Assembly: GCA_012960755.1 (NCBI GenBank)
Contig: DUAT01000161.1
Location: 1 to 32,978, forward strand
From: Gammaproteobacteria bacterium
GTDB lineage: Bacteria; Pseudomonadota; Gammaproteobacteria; Pseudomonadales; Azotimanducaceae_A
Reading direction: 5' to 3'
Length of the DNA: 32,978 bases
The notes under the pieces were generated by a model that worked only from the letters and a program-made list of their open reading frames with translations, made no database searches and was not told where the DNA came from. The first letter of the stretch is position 1, and each line of letters starts with the position of its first letter. Positions 1 through 7,974 of this stretch are shown here, in pieces. Both the position numbers and the translations under genes were made by a program.

Positions 1-166
1 AAGAACAATCAAGTTGATAAAGGGGCGTCTATATGAGGAATTATAAAGCGTATTTTCCCTTGATAAAAAAAGTATCTTCATGACGAGTGTTTAGAGTAAA
101 AGTTGTGGAAAGTCATTTGTCGGCAGAGTGTCTGAAGCCATCAAGAATTCTGGTTTCAGTACCTTT

Positions 167-186
167 ATATTGTTTTAGTACAATAT
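167..186. promoter_or_regulatory. Perfect inverted repeat upstream of the carboxylesterase
   Basis: ATATTGT and ACAATAT form a perfect 7-bp inverted repeat around a 6-base centre, about 95 bases before the esterase start. The arrangement suits a dimeric repressor operator or a weak hairpin. No T-tract follows, so a terminator is unlikely. No regulator gene lies beside it. The rest of positions 1-280 is AT-rich and shows no supported gene. The operator role is inferred. Confidence 0.3.
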
Positions 187-280
187 GACCAAATGACTTA
201 AGAAACTCTGGTTGGTAATCACTTGATATTGCATGACTATTGTTGTCCCATGCCATTTGGTTTTTTACTTTGAGGAATCC

Positions 281-1873
281 GTGAAAATATTAATTGTTAT
301 CGCCACAGTAGCGATAGTTACTTTTGCTGGTGCTTGGTTTGCGCTGGGATCCTATATGTTCTCTGGTCTGTCAAAGCTTCCAGGAGATATCGATATTTCT
401 ACTTGGGAAGAGACCGATCCAATATCAACGCGGCTTGGCAATGTTGTTGGATTGAATCATGGTAGAGGATTTGCGTTTCTCGGGATACGCTACGCCGAGG
501 CACCTGTGGAAGAGTTGAGATTTATGCCGCCGATTCCAGTTAAGCCCTGGAAAAAAACTTATCTAGCCACACGCTTTCCAAACAGAGCCATGCAAGCCGA
601 TGGCGCCCCTATCAGCAGGGAACCGAACTCCTTTGAAATGTCTGAAGATAGTCTGTTTTTAAACATCTTCACGCCATTGGTGGAAGGTAACAAGCGCCCT
701 GTTCTGGTTTGGATTCATGGTGGCTCCTTTTTAACGGGAACGGGCAATGGTTATGTGGGTACTCAGCTTTCTAGCCAGGGCGATGTTGTTGTTGTGAGTA
801 TCAACTACCGTCTAGGCATATTGGGCTTCCTGGATCTTTCCGGTTTCGACAAAGCTTATGCTGGGTCCGCATCCAACGGCATACGTGACCAGATCCTTGC
901 CCTTAAATGGGTGCACGACAACATCGGCGATTATGGTGGCGATGCAGACAATGTCACTATTTTCGGCGAATCCTCGGGAGGTACGTCGGTTGCCTCTTTG
1001 ATCGCAGCACCGAGTGCTGATGGTTTGTACCACAAAGCGATTATTCATAGTGGTGCACCGGTTCATGCACCACCACCTGATCTGCGAGAATCACTTGCGG
1101 ATCAACTAGATGTCACCACCGATCAATTACTCGTGACCTTGCGCTCAATGACCGCACAAGAAATCATCGAGAGCCAGGGAAACATCCAGGCCCAGTTTGG
1201 CGGTATTGTTGATGGTACGGTTGTAACAAGATCCAGTCTGCAAGCGATAGCAGACCGGGGTAGCGAGGGTGTGCCTATCATCGTAGGAAGTAATAAAGAT
1301 GAAGGTACCTTGCTAAGTTTCCTCACGCCCAGATTTGCCTATGACATGGCGGGCCCGTTTATCGCGGACTTAATCACCGCTGGGAAAGGGTCTGATGCAT
1401 ACATTGAGGCACTAAAAAGTGCCTATCCCGATGACAGCAGCCGGGAGCATTATGAACGCATCTGGAACGAAATGTTTCGTATGAATGCCGTGAAAGTTGC
1501 TGAGCAAGCCAGCACTACCGGTGCAGGCAGTTGGGTTTATCGATTTGATCTACCCGTCCAAAACTCCCCCCTGGGCACAGAACTCGGCGCAACCCATGGC
1601 GCTGAAATTTTTTTCACCTTCAACTCGTTCGCTGATTCAGATATCCCGTACTACGACAAGGCCGATCCAAAGGTAAGTAAACTTGCTGAGACCTGGTCGA
1701 ACACCGTGATTCAGTTTGCCAGAATGGGAGATCCAAATGGGGCCGGATTGCCGGAGTGGCCTAAATACCAACCAGAATCCCGCCAAACCCTGATTCTCGA
1801 TGGTAACCCGCGGTTACTTGAGGATGTGGATGAGAAAGACAGAAAACGGTGGCAAGCATTGGGGTTATTATAA
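281..1873 (+). CDS. Type-B carboxylesterase (alpha/beta hydrolase, COesterase family)
   Basis: A 530-residue esterase that should hydrolyse carboxylic esters in or outside the inner membrane. The GTG at 281 is preferred because GAGGAA lies 3 bases upstream and it puts a hydrophobic segment (KILIVIATVAIVTFAGAW) at the N-terminus as a signal anchor. An upstream ATG at 233 has no ribosome site. The catalytic triad is visible: Ser231 in GESSGG, Glu341 in NKDEG and His439 in GATHGAE. The EDSLFLNIF segment matches the second type-B signature, and WIHGGSF carries the oxyanion-hole glycines. Length is normal for the family. The substrate is unknown; lipases, para-nitrobenzyl esterases and cholinesterase-like enzymes share this fold. 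It is monocistronic, with gene remnants downstream. Confidence 0.9.
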   Translation: MKILIVIATVAIVTFAGAWFALGSYMFSGLSKLPGDIDISTWEETDPISTRLGNVVGLNHGRGFAFLGIRYAEAPVEELRFMPPIPVKPWKKTYLATRFPNRAMQADGAPISREPNSFEMSEDSLFLNIFTPLVEGNKRPVLVWIHGGSFLTGTGNGYVGTQLSSQGDVVVVSINYRLGILGFLDLSGFDKAYAGSASNGIRDQILALKWVHDNIGDYGGDADNVTIFGESSGGTSVASLIAAPSADGLYHKAIIHSGAPVHAPPPDLRESLADQLDVTTDQLLVTLRSMTAQEIIESQGNIQAQFGGIVDGTVVTRSSLQAIADRGSEGVPIIVGSNKDEGTLLSFLTPRFAYDMAGPFIADLITAGKGSDAYIEALKSAYPDDSSREHYERIWNEMFRMNAVKVAEQASTTGAGSWVYRFDLPVQNSPLGTELGATHGAEIFFTFNSFADSDIPYYDKADPKVSKLAETWSNTVIQFARMGDPNGAGLPEWPKYQPESRQTLILDGNPRLLEDVDEKDRKRWQALGLL

Positions 1874-1900
1874 AATTTAACTCCCCGGCTACCCCAATCC

Positions 1901-1984
1901 TTTACCGATATCTCCGATGAGCATGAACTGGAGTTCGGTGAACGCCGGGAAGGCGAGTGGCCAATAGATCGGTTGAGTTATTGA
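1901..1984 (+). pseudogene. Remnant of a GPH/MFS_2-type sodium:sugar symporter
   Basis: An open stretch of 27 codons reads FTDISDEHELEFGERREGEW and then ends at TGA. The D-x-x-D-E-x-E-L-x-x-G-x-R-x-E-G pattern resembles the conserved cytoplasmic loop of GPH/MFS_2 transporters (DxxDEHELxTGxRxEG). No start codon, membrane segment or remaining transporter sequence is present in the about 300 bases between the esterase and the next gene, so only a fossil is left. The rest of 1874-2169 shows no gene. The assignment rests on one short motif. Confidence 0.4.
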
Positions 1985-2169
1985 AGCCGATTTGGGACTA
2001 GGCATCCGACACTTCTGAGTGCCCATCAGTCTGTCTTAGACCAACATCCGCTGTGGGTCGAATCGAGAATGATTGACCAAAAACCACCCAATGTCCGCAT
2101 TGATATCAACTACGGAAAGATTGCATTTCGATCTCAGCTTTCAGAAACCGGCCAACCGCGGCCAAGTGG

Positions 2170-3036
2170 TTAGTATCTGTAAGCACGGTTGACGGCGACG
2201 TGCGTGTCGGGATTCAAGTCTTGATTCGGGTCGACTAGATGACCGGCCGGGAAGGTGACCAAGACCGCCGGGTCGGACGTATCCAGGCACAAAAGGTGGT
2301 TGTTGTCTCGGTCCCCCAGATCCGCAAGCGCCGTCGGGACGATCTCTTCGTTCGAGCCGTCGGGACGCTCCACGGTCACGCTATAAAGCACGCGCTCGGT
2401 GTCGCCGGGTTCGTCGCCATTCGGCAGCCGCACGCCACCAGCCCAGGTCGCCCGGACCACCTGTTGGATGCCAGCCGGGCAAGCGGATCCTCGGCGCTTT
2501 ATTGACCATTCTTCCTCCGGTACGACTTCCGCCACCACAAGTGAGGGCCCGGCATCGAGCGGTGTGACATGCGTCTTTGTTCCGCGAAAATTCACCGGAT
2601 CACCCGTCATGCCATCCGAGAGTAGGTCGTCGACAACGAGCACCTTCACCGGTGGGTCGTTGACTGCGTCGCCGAACTCACCGATGAGGAGCACGGTCCT
2701 GAGTTCGCCTGCATCGCGAGCCGGTCTGAGGGTTAGGCAGAAAGGTGTGCGTTCAAGCCCAGACCGCGTGACAACCCGAAAGTCCTCGGACTGCAGGGTT
2801 TTAGGATCTATGGTATGAGACAGCACGATCGGCATGCCGTCCTTCCCGGATGCTCCCAGGCAGAGGCGATTTGCCCCGAACGACAGGCCGTTGTCCAAAC
2901 CAAAGAAAGCTGAGAGCAGGCGCGCCGGTGGGCCGTTCGCAGACCCTGACTCTTGCGAACTCGCCGAACTAAACGAAGCCGGAGCCAGGTTCATAGCCGC
3001 TAAGCCCACAGCGACGACGTAAAGAAGCTTCTTCAA
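2170..3036 (-). CDS. Secreted protein of unknown function
   Basis: A 288-residue protein with no recognised family. TTG at 3036 is chosen as the start because GGGG lies 6 bases upstream and it yields a standard signal peptide, MKKLLYVVAVGLAAMNLAPA, with cleavage near Ser-Ala. An in-frame TTG at 3051 is an alternative. The mature part contains four cysteines in similar settings (RLCLG, PFCLT, SACPA, LLCLD), which would suit two disulfides in the periplasm. By eye its base composition is more GC-rich than its flanks, which suggests recent acquisition. There is no operon partner; the lipoprotein upstream has its own start. Confidence 0.65.
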   Translation of the reverse strand: MKKLLYVVAVGLAAMNLAPASFSSASSQESGSANGPPARLLSAFFGLDNGLSFGANRLCLGASGKDGMPIVLSHTIDPKTLQSEDFRVVTRSGLERTPFCLTLRPARDAGELRTVLLIGEFGDAVNDPPVKVLVVDDLLSDGMTGDPVNFRGTKTHVTPLDAGPSLVVAEVVPEEEWSIKRRGSACPAGIQQVVRATWAGGVRLPNGDEPGDTERVLYSVTVERPDGSNEEIVPTALADLGDRDNNHLLCLDTSDPAVLVTFPAGHLVDPNQDLNPDTHVAVNRAYRY

Positions 3037-3283
3037 ACTTGCACCCCACAATTGAAGGTTTCGATAAAACTAATTGGGATTATGCTGACTACGTGTGGCT
3101 CAAACAAGTGTGCTCTTCTCAGTTCACCTTAACCCAGTCGTTCGCGTAAAGTTCAGGTTATAAGCTACCCATGAAAGCAAGCGATGACCACAATGGGTTG
3201 GTTTCAGACAGTCTGATTAAGGCCTTGAAAGTAGCTGGTGGCGACGTAAGATCTTATCAGCGTGGCTCAGCATTCCGAACGCC

Positions 3284-3637
3284 CTATTCTATGAAGTAAG
3301 CCGACAGGGGCTCGCATTCGTAATCGTATCCGCGCTGGGGTTTATACTCTGTCACCCAAAGAAAGGGGACCGTCAGGAATATCCCACCAACAATTGCGCC
3401 CAGGTCAGCATCTTCATTTCGGCTGAAGCTGTAGTTGTCTGTCTGGCAACCCTCTTTTCTAATCTCAACATGATTGTTAGAGAAGGCAACCTTACGGTCG
3501 GAATACACAGCTCGACCGCGGCCCAAGTATTCTCCGTTGACGTAGATCTTGGCGTCCGGATCCGAGGAATGAATCACTGTCGTGCTGCTGCAAGCGCTCA
3601 TTAACAACGCTGACAGAATCAGTAGCTTTCTCATCAT
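3284..3637 (-). CDS. Small lipoprotein with PEGA-like domain
   Basis: A 117-residue predicted lipoprotein. The start at 3637 is preferred over an upstream ATG at 3676 because GAAGGG precedes it and the sequence then begins MMRKLLILSALLMSAC, with a lipobox (LMSAC) whose Cys would be lipidated. Next comes a PEGA-like repeat, SSDPDAKIYVNGEYLGRG, a small surface beta domain found in many envelope lipoproteins. A hydrophobic stretch, LGAIVGGIFLTVPFLWV, follows, which is typical of such proteins. The role is unknown. It stands alone, with an unrelated membrane protein on the other side. Confidence 0.7.
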   Translation of the reverse strand: MMRKLLILSALLMSACSSTTVIHSSDPDAKIYVNGEYLGRGRAVYSDRKVAFSNNHVEIRKEGCQTDNYSFSRNEDADLGAIVGGIFLTVPFLWVTEYKPQRGYDYECEPLSAYFIE

Positions 3638-3959
3638 TACGCCCTTCAAACTGGTTTGTGCGTGGCTTGATTGCAAAACACGGGCACAGAATACGGAATT
3701 CCACCTGAATCAAAGCTGAATGATCACTTCGTGAAAGAAAGACATGGGTGAAACCACTCGAACTTTCGGAATAAACGAAGCGTCTGGGCTGAGCGAAATC
3801 TGCTGATCCTGCTAGATGCCGCTAACCCCCCTATCGCGGCGAAACGGTTAGCTTCTGATATGTTTCTATATTGTTCTCTCATTGGCACCCGAAATTTTAG
3901 TGATACACTTGTCCTTGTCGTTTAGCTCACGAAACTGGGCTTGGAACAAAGGTAAAGAT

Positions 3960-4187
3960 ATGGAATTGGTTAACGTGAACTCGCTGAGAAACATAAGCTA
4001 TTTTTACATTGTGATAGCGACAATTTTTATTGCTATCGGTTACTTTCTCGACATCTTCGCAACTCCGGCACTGCTCGCTAGTGCTTTCTTCCTGTTATTC
4101 GGCACCACAGCCAACACCAATTATCTAGTCTGCAAGAAACTGAATGAGAGAATTATACTTCTGGAAAAGAATCAGGCAGCCAGCTAA
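3960..4187 (+). CDS. Small two-segment membrane protein, unknown function
   Basis: A 75-residue protein starting MELVNVNSLRN, with two hydrophobic segments (ISYFYIVIATIFIAIGYFL and LLASAFFLLFGTTANTNYLV) and a charged tail, KKLNERIILLEKNQ, that could form a short helix. GGTAAAG just before the ATG is a poor ribosome site. An in-frame ATG at 3882 has none and would add a soluble stretch. No family is recognised. A hairpin-forming inverted repeat (GCTAACC at 3821, GGTTAGC at 3846) lies about 100 bases upstream. Confidence 0.45.
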   Translation: MELVNVNSLRNISYFYIVIATIFIAIGYFLDIFATPALLASAFFLLFGTTANTNYLVCKKLNERIILLEKNQAAS

Positions 4188-4450
4188 GTCTTAGCCACTT
4201 TAGCAATCGCAACTGATTCTGCAGTAAAGCTGAGTCCACTTCAAAGACTCCAAGGTTCATTTAGGGGAACCTCGTTTACTCGTGGAGCGGTAGGTTTAGG
4301 CTGGATGTAGGATAGACGATGAGTGATGTCTAACTGACGTCATTGCATGTATGGAATGGGTATGCCCTGGAACTCTCATGGCTGTGATGGAGGCAAAAAG
4401 TGGTGCTGAGGAACACGAATACATTCTTGGATGTGGGACTGAATTGACCC

Positions 4451-4972
4451 TTGAAAAAGGAATCGATGCCGTTGAGGACTGACAGATCAAGTTCTATGTC
4501 TCTAAAAATCCACCATACGCCCGCTACAGCTAGACCCGGGGAGAAGCAGGTCAGGTATGGAGGAACGACTTCTAATTCAACCGTCAAACCTGATTGGTGT
4601 GGTCTAGCGATAACAATGCCGCGATTCCAGACTCTACTGGCAGAGATAGTCGCCGTACTGACCGCCGTTGAAGGTGGAGCATTTGAAAAGTGCATCGATG
4701 TCAGCGTCAATCAGAGCAAGGATTTAACATACTTTTCTGTACGAGATTATGGATCAGGTGTTCAATCGGATCAGGCTAAAAAGATTCTTGAGTTGTTCTA
4801 TCGATCCGGAAATGAACTCACTCGCACACAATCCGGCACAGGTATCGGGCTCGCTTTGGTCAGCGAGTTAACAAAGTCCACGGGTGGGAGTATTGAATTG
4901 GTGAATCGTGATCCCGGAGCCGAATTTCGTATTTTCCTGCAAGCCAGGGCGACGAACTTGGAGGAAAGATAA
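4451..4972 (+). pseudogene. Histidine-kinase ATPase domain remnant (HATPase_c, C-terminal half)
   Basis: The last about 80 codons of this 173-codon frame match the end of a sensor-kinase ATP-binding domain. The G1 box is VRDYGSGV (residues 97-104), an F-box-like LELFYRSG follows, the G2 box is SGTGIGLALV (128-137), and the closing strand is GGSIELVNRDPGAEFRIFL. The N box with its Asn is not recognisable (LLAEIVAVLTAVEGGAFE sits in its place). There is no HisKA, sensor or membrane segment upstream, and no response regulator nearby. It reads as a 5'-truncated, decayed kinase. A stand-alone ATPase or anti-sigma-like protein is the alternative. Positions 4188-4450 upstream show no gene. Confidence 0.5.
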
Positions 4973-5251
4973 TGACCGAGGCATGAGTTTTGCCTTCGAC
5001 ATTTAACACTAATCCAGTTACAACTCTGTGATAACACGCTGTTCCAGCACTCACTAGGTCCGTTGGCGAAGAACAGATGTTGCAAGCCGCTAAGCGCCTG
5101 CAATTGGCATATGGAGTTTGGGAATATATGACACCCTTCATCCCACCTCATGTTCAACGAAGTTATGAAAAATATAAAGGGAGTAACTTGGGTCCCTGAC
5201 TTTGAGGTACACTCTCTCGTCTACATGGTGCTATATATGGGAGTATTTTTA

Positions 5252-5890
5252 ATGATCACAATTCACGGTTCCCCGATCTCACCCTTTGTTCGAAAGACAC
5301 TTGTCTGCCTGATCGAGAAGGGGGTGGAGCATGATGTCAATCCGGTCAGTCCGTTTCCCGCGCCTGAATCGCATCTGAAGATTTCGCCACTTGGAAAAAT
5401 TCCGGCGATGACGGATGGTGACTTGTCGATTCCGGATTCATCTGCAATATGCGGTTACCTTGAAAAACGGTTTCCAGAACACCCGATCTACCCGCTGGAT
5501 CATGGCGACTTCGGCAGGGCGCTGTGGTATGAGGATTGGGCAGACAATGAACTACCCAAGGCAACCGCAGCGCTCTTTTTCAACCGTGTTGCGGTCAAGA
5601 TGATGAAACGGGAACCAGATGAAGCTGTAATCCAGAAGATCCTTAACGAGGCGCAACCACCGATCTTTGATTACCTGGAAGGTGAGATCGGCGACAAGAC
5701 ATACCTGTCGGGTGAAGCATTCAGCATTGCGGACATTGCGGTCACCTGCCAGTTCATCCAGATGATGTATTCAGGGGAAGCTTTGCCGGAATCGAGTCAT
5801 CCGAACATCACACGTTTCGTTACAACCCACATGCATCGTGATTCGTTTAAGGGTCTGATCAACAACGATCCCTTCATGAAGCTTGAATAA
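5252..5890 (+). CDS. Glutathione S-transferase family protein
   Basis: A 212-residue soluble GST, the usual length. ATG at 5252 is chosen because GGGAG lies 8 bases upstream and the thioredoxin-fold strand begins directly (MITIHGSPISPFVRK). An ATG at 5150 would add 34 unrelated residues. The N-terminal domain shows the active-site Ser region (SPISPF), the cis-proline segment GKIPAM and the glutathione-binding PDSSAICGYLEKRFP. The C-terminal domain has the conserved YLSGEAFSIADIAV hydrophobic-staple region. It should conjugate or reduce electrophiles with glutathione; the substrate cannot be told. It is monocistronic, with decayed sequence on both sides. Confidence 0.88.
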   Translation: MITIHGSPISPFVRKTLVCLIEKGVEHDVNPVSPFPAPESHLKISPLGKIPAMTDGDLSIPDSSAICGYLEKRFPEHPIYPLDHGDFGRALWYEDWADNELPKATAALFFNRVAVKMMKREPDEAVIQKILNEAQPPIFDYLEGEIGDKTYLSGEAFSIADIAVTCQFIQMMYSGEALPESSHPNITRFVTTHMHRDSFKGLINNDPFMKLE

Positions 5891-6570
5891 TCGTGCTGGT
5901 AGCCCTGATCATGTCATCCAGGTGACCTACGGCTCGTAGTAATTCGGTCACGAGTGCAGCTGCAACGTTGCTCCGATAGCCAGGCTCGAGACCTTTTCCT
6001 CTAGGCTGGTAAAGAAGCAACCTCGGCAGCACTTGTCACGACCCAGTAATGCACGTTTCAACGAGGGTGACACGACACGATGTTTACGACCCACGTGATT
6101 CCGGCTATAACGGTTTTTTACCGCTCTAAATCTCTGATCAGACTTAGGCAATAAACTAAAACCGCCCCCAATCTTGGCTCCAATGAGGTAACCGGCCCAA
6201 TCCGGCACGCCGTCCATTTTTACGTTGTGCACTCGAGGAGCGCCGTCGCGGTTAGGAGTCTGGTTCTTTTCAAGAACAACCGCGCCAGGGCGCGACGGGT
6301 ATCGTCGACAGGGCGGTCAGCGGCACAGCCGCGATAGGGCGAAGCTGCATAAAAGGCGAGGGGAGGGAGAGCACTTCTGGCGGTATCGACTCGTACCGTG
6401 CAGCGAGGTTCTCGTAATCGATTGCTGCACTAAACGCAATCGGATCGGATGAGGCAACATCTGACAGAATCAGAAAGGCGAAGAGCGATAGCGGCAGAAT
6501 AATCTACCACCACTGTGAGTAGGAGGACAGGAAAATTAGACTACAAGCTGGTACGAATCGCTAACGGATT
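5891..6570. other. 680-base stretch without an intact gene
   Basis: No intact gene is supported between the GST and the CoA-transferase. The minus strand has two open pieces in different frames: one at 6270-6503 (listed separately) and one at 5948-6232 containing VPDWAGYLIGAKIGGGF. Together they could be parts of one decayed secreted protein. A GC-rich patch occurs around 6230-6370. No terminator or tRNA was seen. Confidence 0.4.
6270..6503 (-). pseudogene. Possible decayed secreted-protein gene without start codon
   Basis: An open frame of 77 codons starts right after a TAG and has no ATG, GTG or TTG near its beginning. Its first residues, ILPLSLFAFLILSDVASS, look like a signal peptide, followed by DPIAFSAAIDYENLAARYE. 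After its TGA, open sequence continues in other frames down to about 5950. A lost start plus frameshifts would explain this. The family is not recognised, and a chance open frame is possible. Confidence 0.25.
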
Positions 6571-7839
6571 TTAACCGTCCATCTGCTCCATCGCCAGCGC
6601 AAACTCTGCCCGGACAGTCTCGGTTTGCTCGGCCACGGCTTCAATTTCCTCTTCGGAAAAGCCGAGCATACTAAGCACCTCGAAATTCTGCGCTCCCAAT
6701 TCCGGTGCAGGACCCTTGACACTACCCGGTGTCTCACTCATGCGAACGAGATTGCCAACAACCTTTGTCTCACCAATGATCGGCATGGTCATCGGTACAA
6801 TGTACTCGTTGGCGATATTCTGTTCGTCGGTGATGACATCTTCGAGCCCGCGGACTCGCTCCATAATGATGTCTGGCTGGTCGTACATGAATTCAACCCA
6901 CTCTGCGGTGGTTTTGGTCAGGAACCCACGCCTTAGTATCGCTCTGATTTCATCGGGTTGCCGCCCTTTACCCGATGAGCCCATTCTTTTGCCCTGTGTG
7001 TTCCAGTCCGGATCACCGATAATTTCATACGCTTCAGCGAAGATGCACAAGGCATCCCAGGACTCTTCGTCCATGGCGACGGCCAGCATGAATGCGCCGC
7101 CATCGCTGGTCTCATACACCCCATAGGGGCCTTGAATATTCGCCAGATGTGCGCCTTCAGCACGCAACGGCTGGTCTGCGATAATACTCTGCTGCAATTC
7201 CCACTGTTGTAGCCACAACTGTGCGCCCAGCGAAGAGGTTGATACTTTCTGCCCGACACCATGTTGTGATCTTGCAAACAGGCCGGTCATCACACCAAGC
7301 GCCAGTTGCATGGCGCCGCCCAGATCGGCGATGGCGGCACCGGGCGGGGATGGTGGTTGCCCGGGAGGCCCACTCAAACTCATAATGCCGCCTCGGGCCT
7401 GGGCTGCACCATCGAGCATAGGTTTGTCGCGGTCCTTGCCCTCCGGTCCGAAGCCATTGACCTGTGCATAGACGAGTTGTGGATACTGGCTGTGCAACGT
7501 GTCGTAATCCAGGCCCATACTCTTCAGGAACTCTTCCCTGTAGTTGGTGAGGAACACATCCGCCCGGTCAAGCAGTCGCTTGACCACCTCCCTGCCGGTG
7601 GGTGTATGGACGTCAACGCAGACTGATTTTTTGCCCCGGTTTGCGGCAATAAATGCAGGTGTCAGGGCTTCCGGTGGTGTTGAATTATTTGCACCACGAT
7701 GATGGCGCGCCGAATCTCCGATGGGCGGTTCTACTTTGATGACCTCTGCACCCATGTCGCGCAGGTAGAGACCCGCTGCCGGACCTTGCAAGGCAATGGT
7801 CATTTCCAATATGGTAATACCAGCTAACGGTTCCTGGAT
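6571..7839 (-). CDS. CaiB/BaiF family (class III) CoA-transferase
   Basis: This enzyme moves CoA between acyl-CoAs and free acids through an aspartyl-CoA intermediate. Family features are LRDMGAEVIKVEPP, NRGKKSV, LTNYREEFLKSMGLDYDTL and the segment GAAIADLGGAMQLALG, whose Asp is the expected catalytic residue. The protein is family length only if the N-terminal strand EPLAGITILEMTIALQGP is included. That strand begins at an ATC codon (7839), with AAGGTG 5 bases upstream and no ATG, GTG or TTG between the preceding in-frame TAA and a TTG at 7809. Either ATC is used, the start has mutated, or the base is an error. Starting at 7809 would remove part of the core. The substrate is unknown. It is transcribed divergently from phaC. 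Confidence 0.88.
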   Translation of the reverse strand: MQEPLAGITILEMTIALQGPAAGLYLRDMGAEVIKVEPPIGDSARHHRGANNSTPPEALTPAFIAANRGKKSVCVDVHTPTGREVVKRLLDRADVFLTNYREEFLKSMGLDYDTLHSQYPQLVYAQVNGFGPEGKDRDKPMLDGAAQARGGIMSLSGPPGQPPSPPGAAIADLGGAMQLALGVMTGLFARSQHGVGQKVSTSSLGAQLWLQQWELQQSIIADQPLRAEGAHLANIQGPYGVYETSDGGAFMLAVAMDEESWDALCIFAEAYEIIGDPDWNTQGKRMGSSGKGRQPDEIRAILRRGFLTKTTAEWVEFMYDQPDIIMERVRGLEDVITDEQNIANEYIVPMTMPIIGETKVVGNLVRMSETPGSVKGPAPELGAQNFEVLSMLGFSEEEIEAVAEQTETVRAEFALAMEQMDG

Positions 7840-7917
7840 GGGGTCACCTTTTGTTTCCTTTGATGGCTGGTCAGTTTGCGCAATTAACCCGTGATCTTCA
7901 AGGGTGTTTTCCAGTCG

Positions 7918-7946
7918 TTAACAAGGGATGGGGTATGCAGTATGCT
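7918..7946 (+). promoter_or_regulatory. Candidate sigma-70 promoter of phaC
   Basis: TTAACA (7918-7923) and TATGCT (7941-7946) are separated by 17 bases. Transcription would start near 7953, about 20 bases before the phaC ATG. The -35 differs from consensus at one position and the -10 at two. A palindrome TTGCGCAA at 7876-7883 lies upstream; whether PhaR or anything else binds it is unknown. Confidence 0.4.
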
Positions 7947-7974
7947 TACTTAATTTGCGGAAAGGGAGACTGTG

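Noticed and set aside
3171..3299. 42-residue frame starting MKASDDHNGLVSDSLIKAL
   Set aside because: No ribosome site, overlaps the end of the lipoprotein gene and has no recognisable family; could be a fragment but is not supported.
3821..3852. Integron attC-like site (GCTAACC ... GGTTAGC)
   Set aside because: The right end reads GTTAGCT, which does not fit GTTRRRY, no second site of this kind was found and no integrase is present; treated as a plain hairpin.
7876..7883. TTGCGCAA palindrome as a PhaR site for phaC
   Set aside because: Only the TTGCGC half resembles the phasin element; too short to support.
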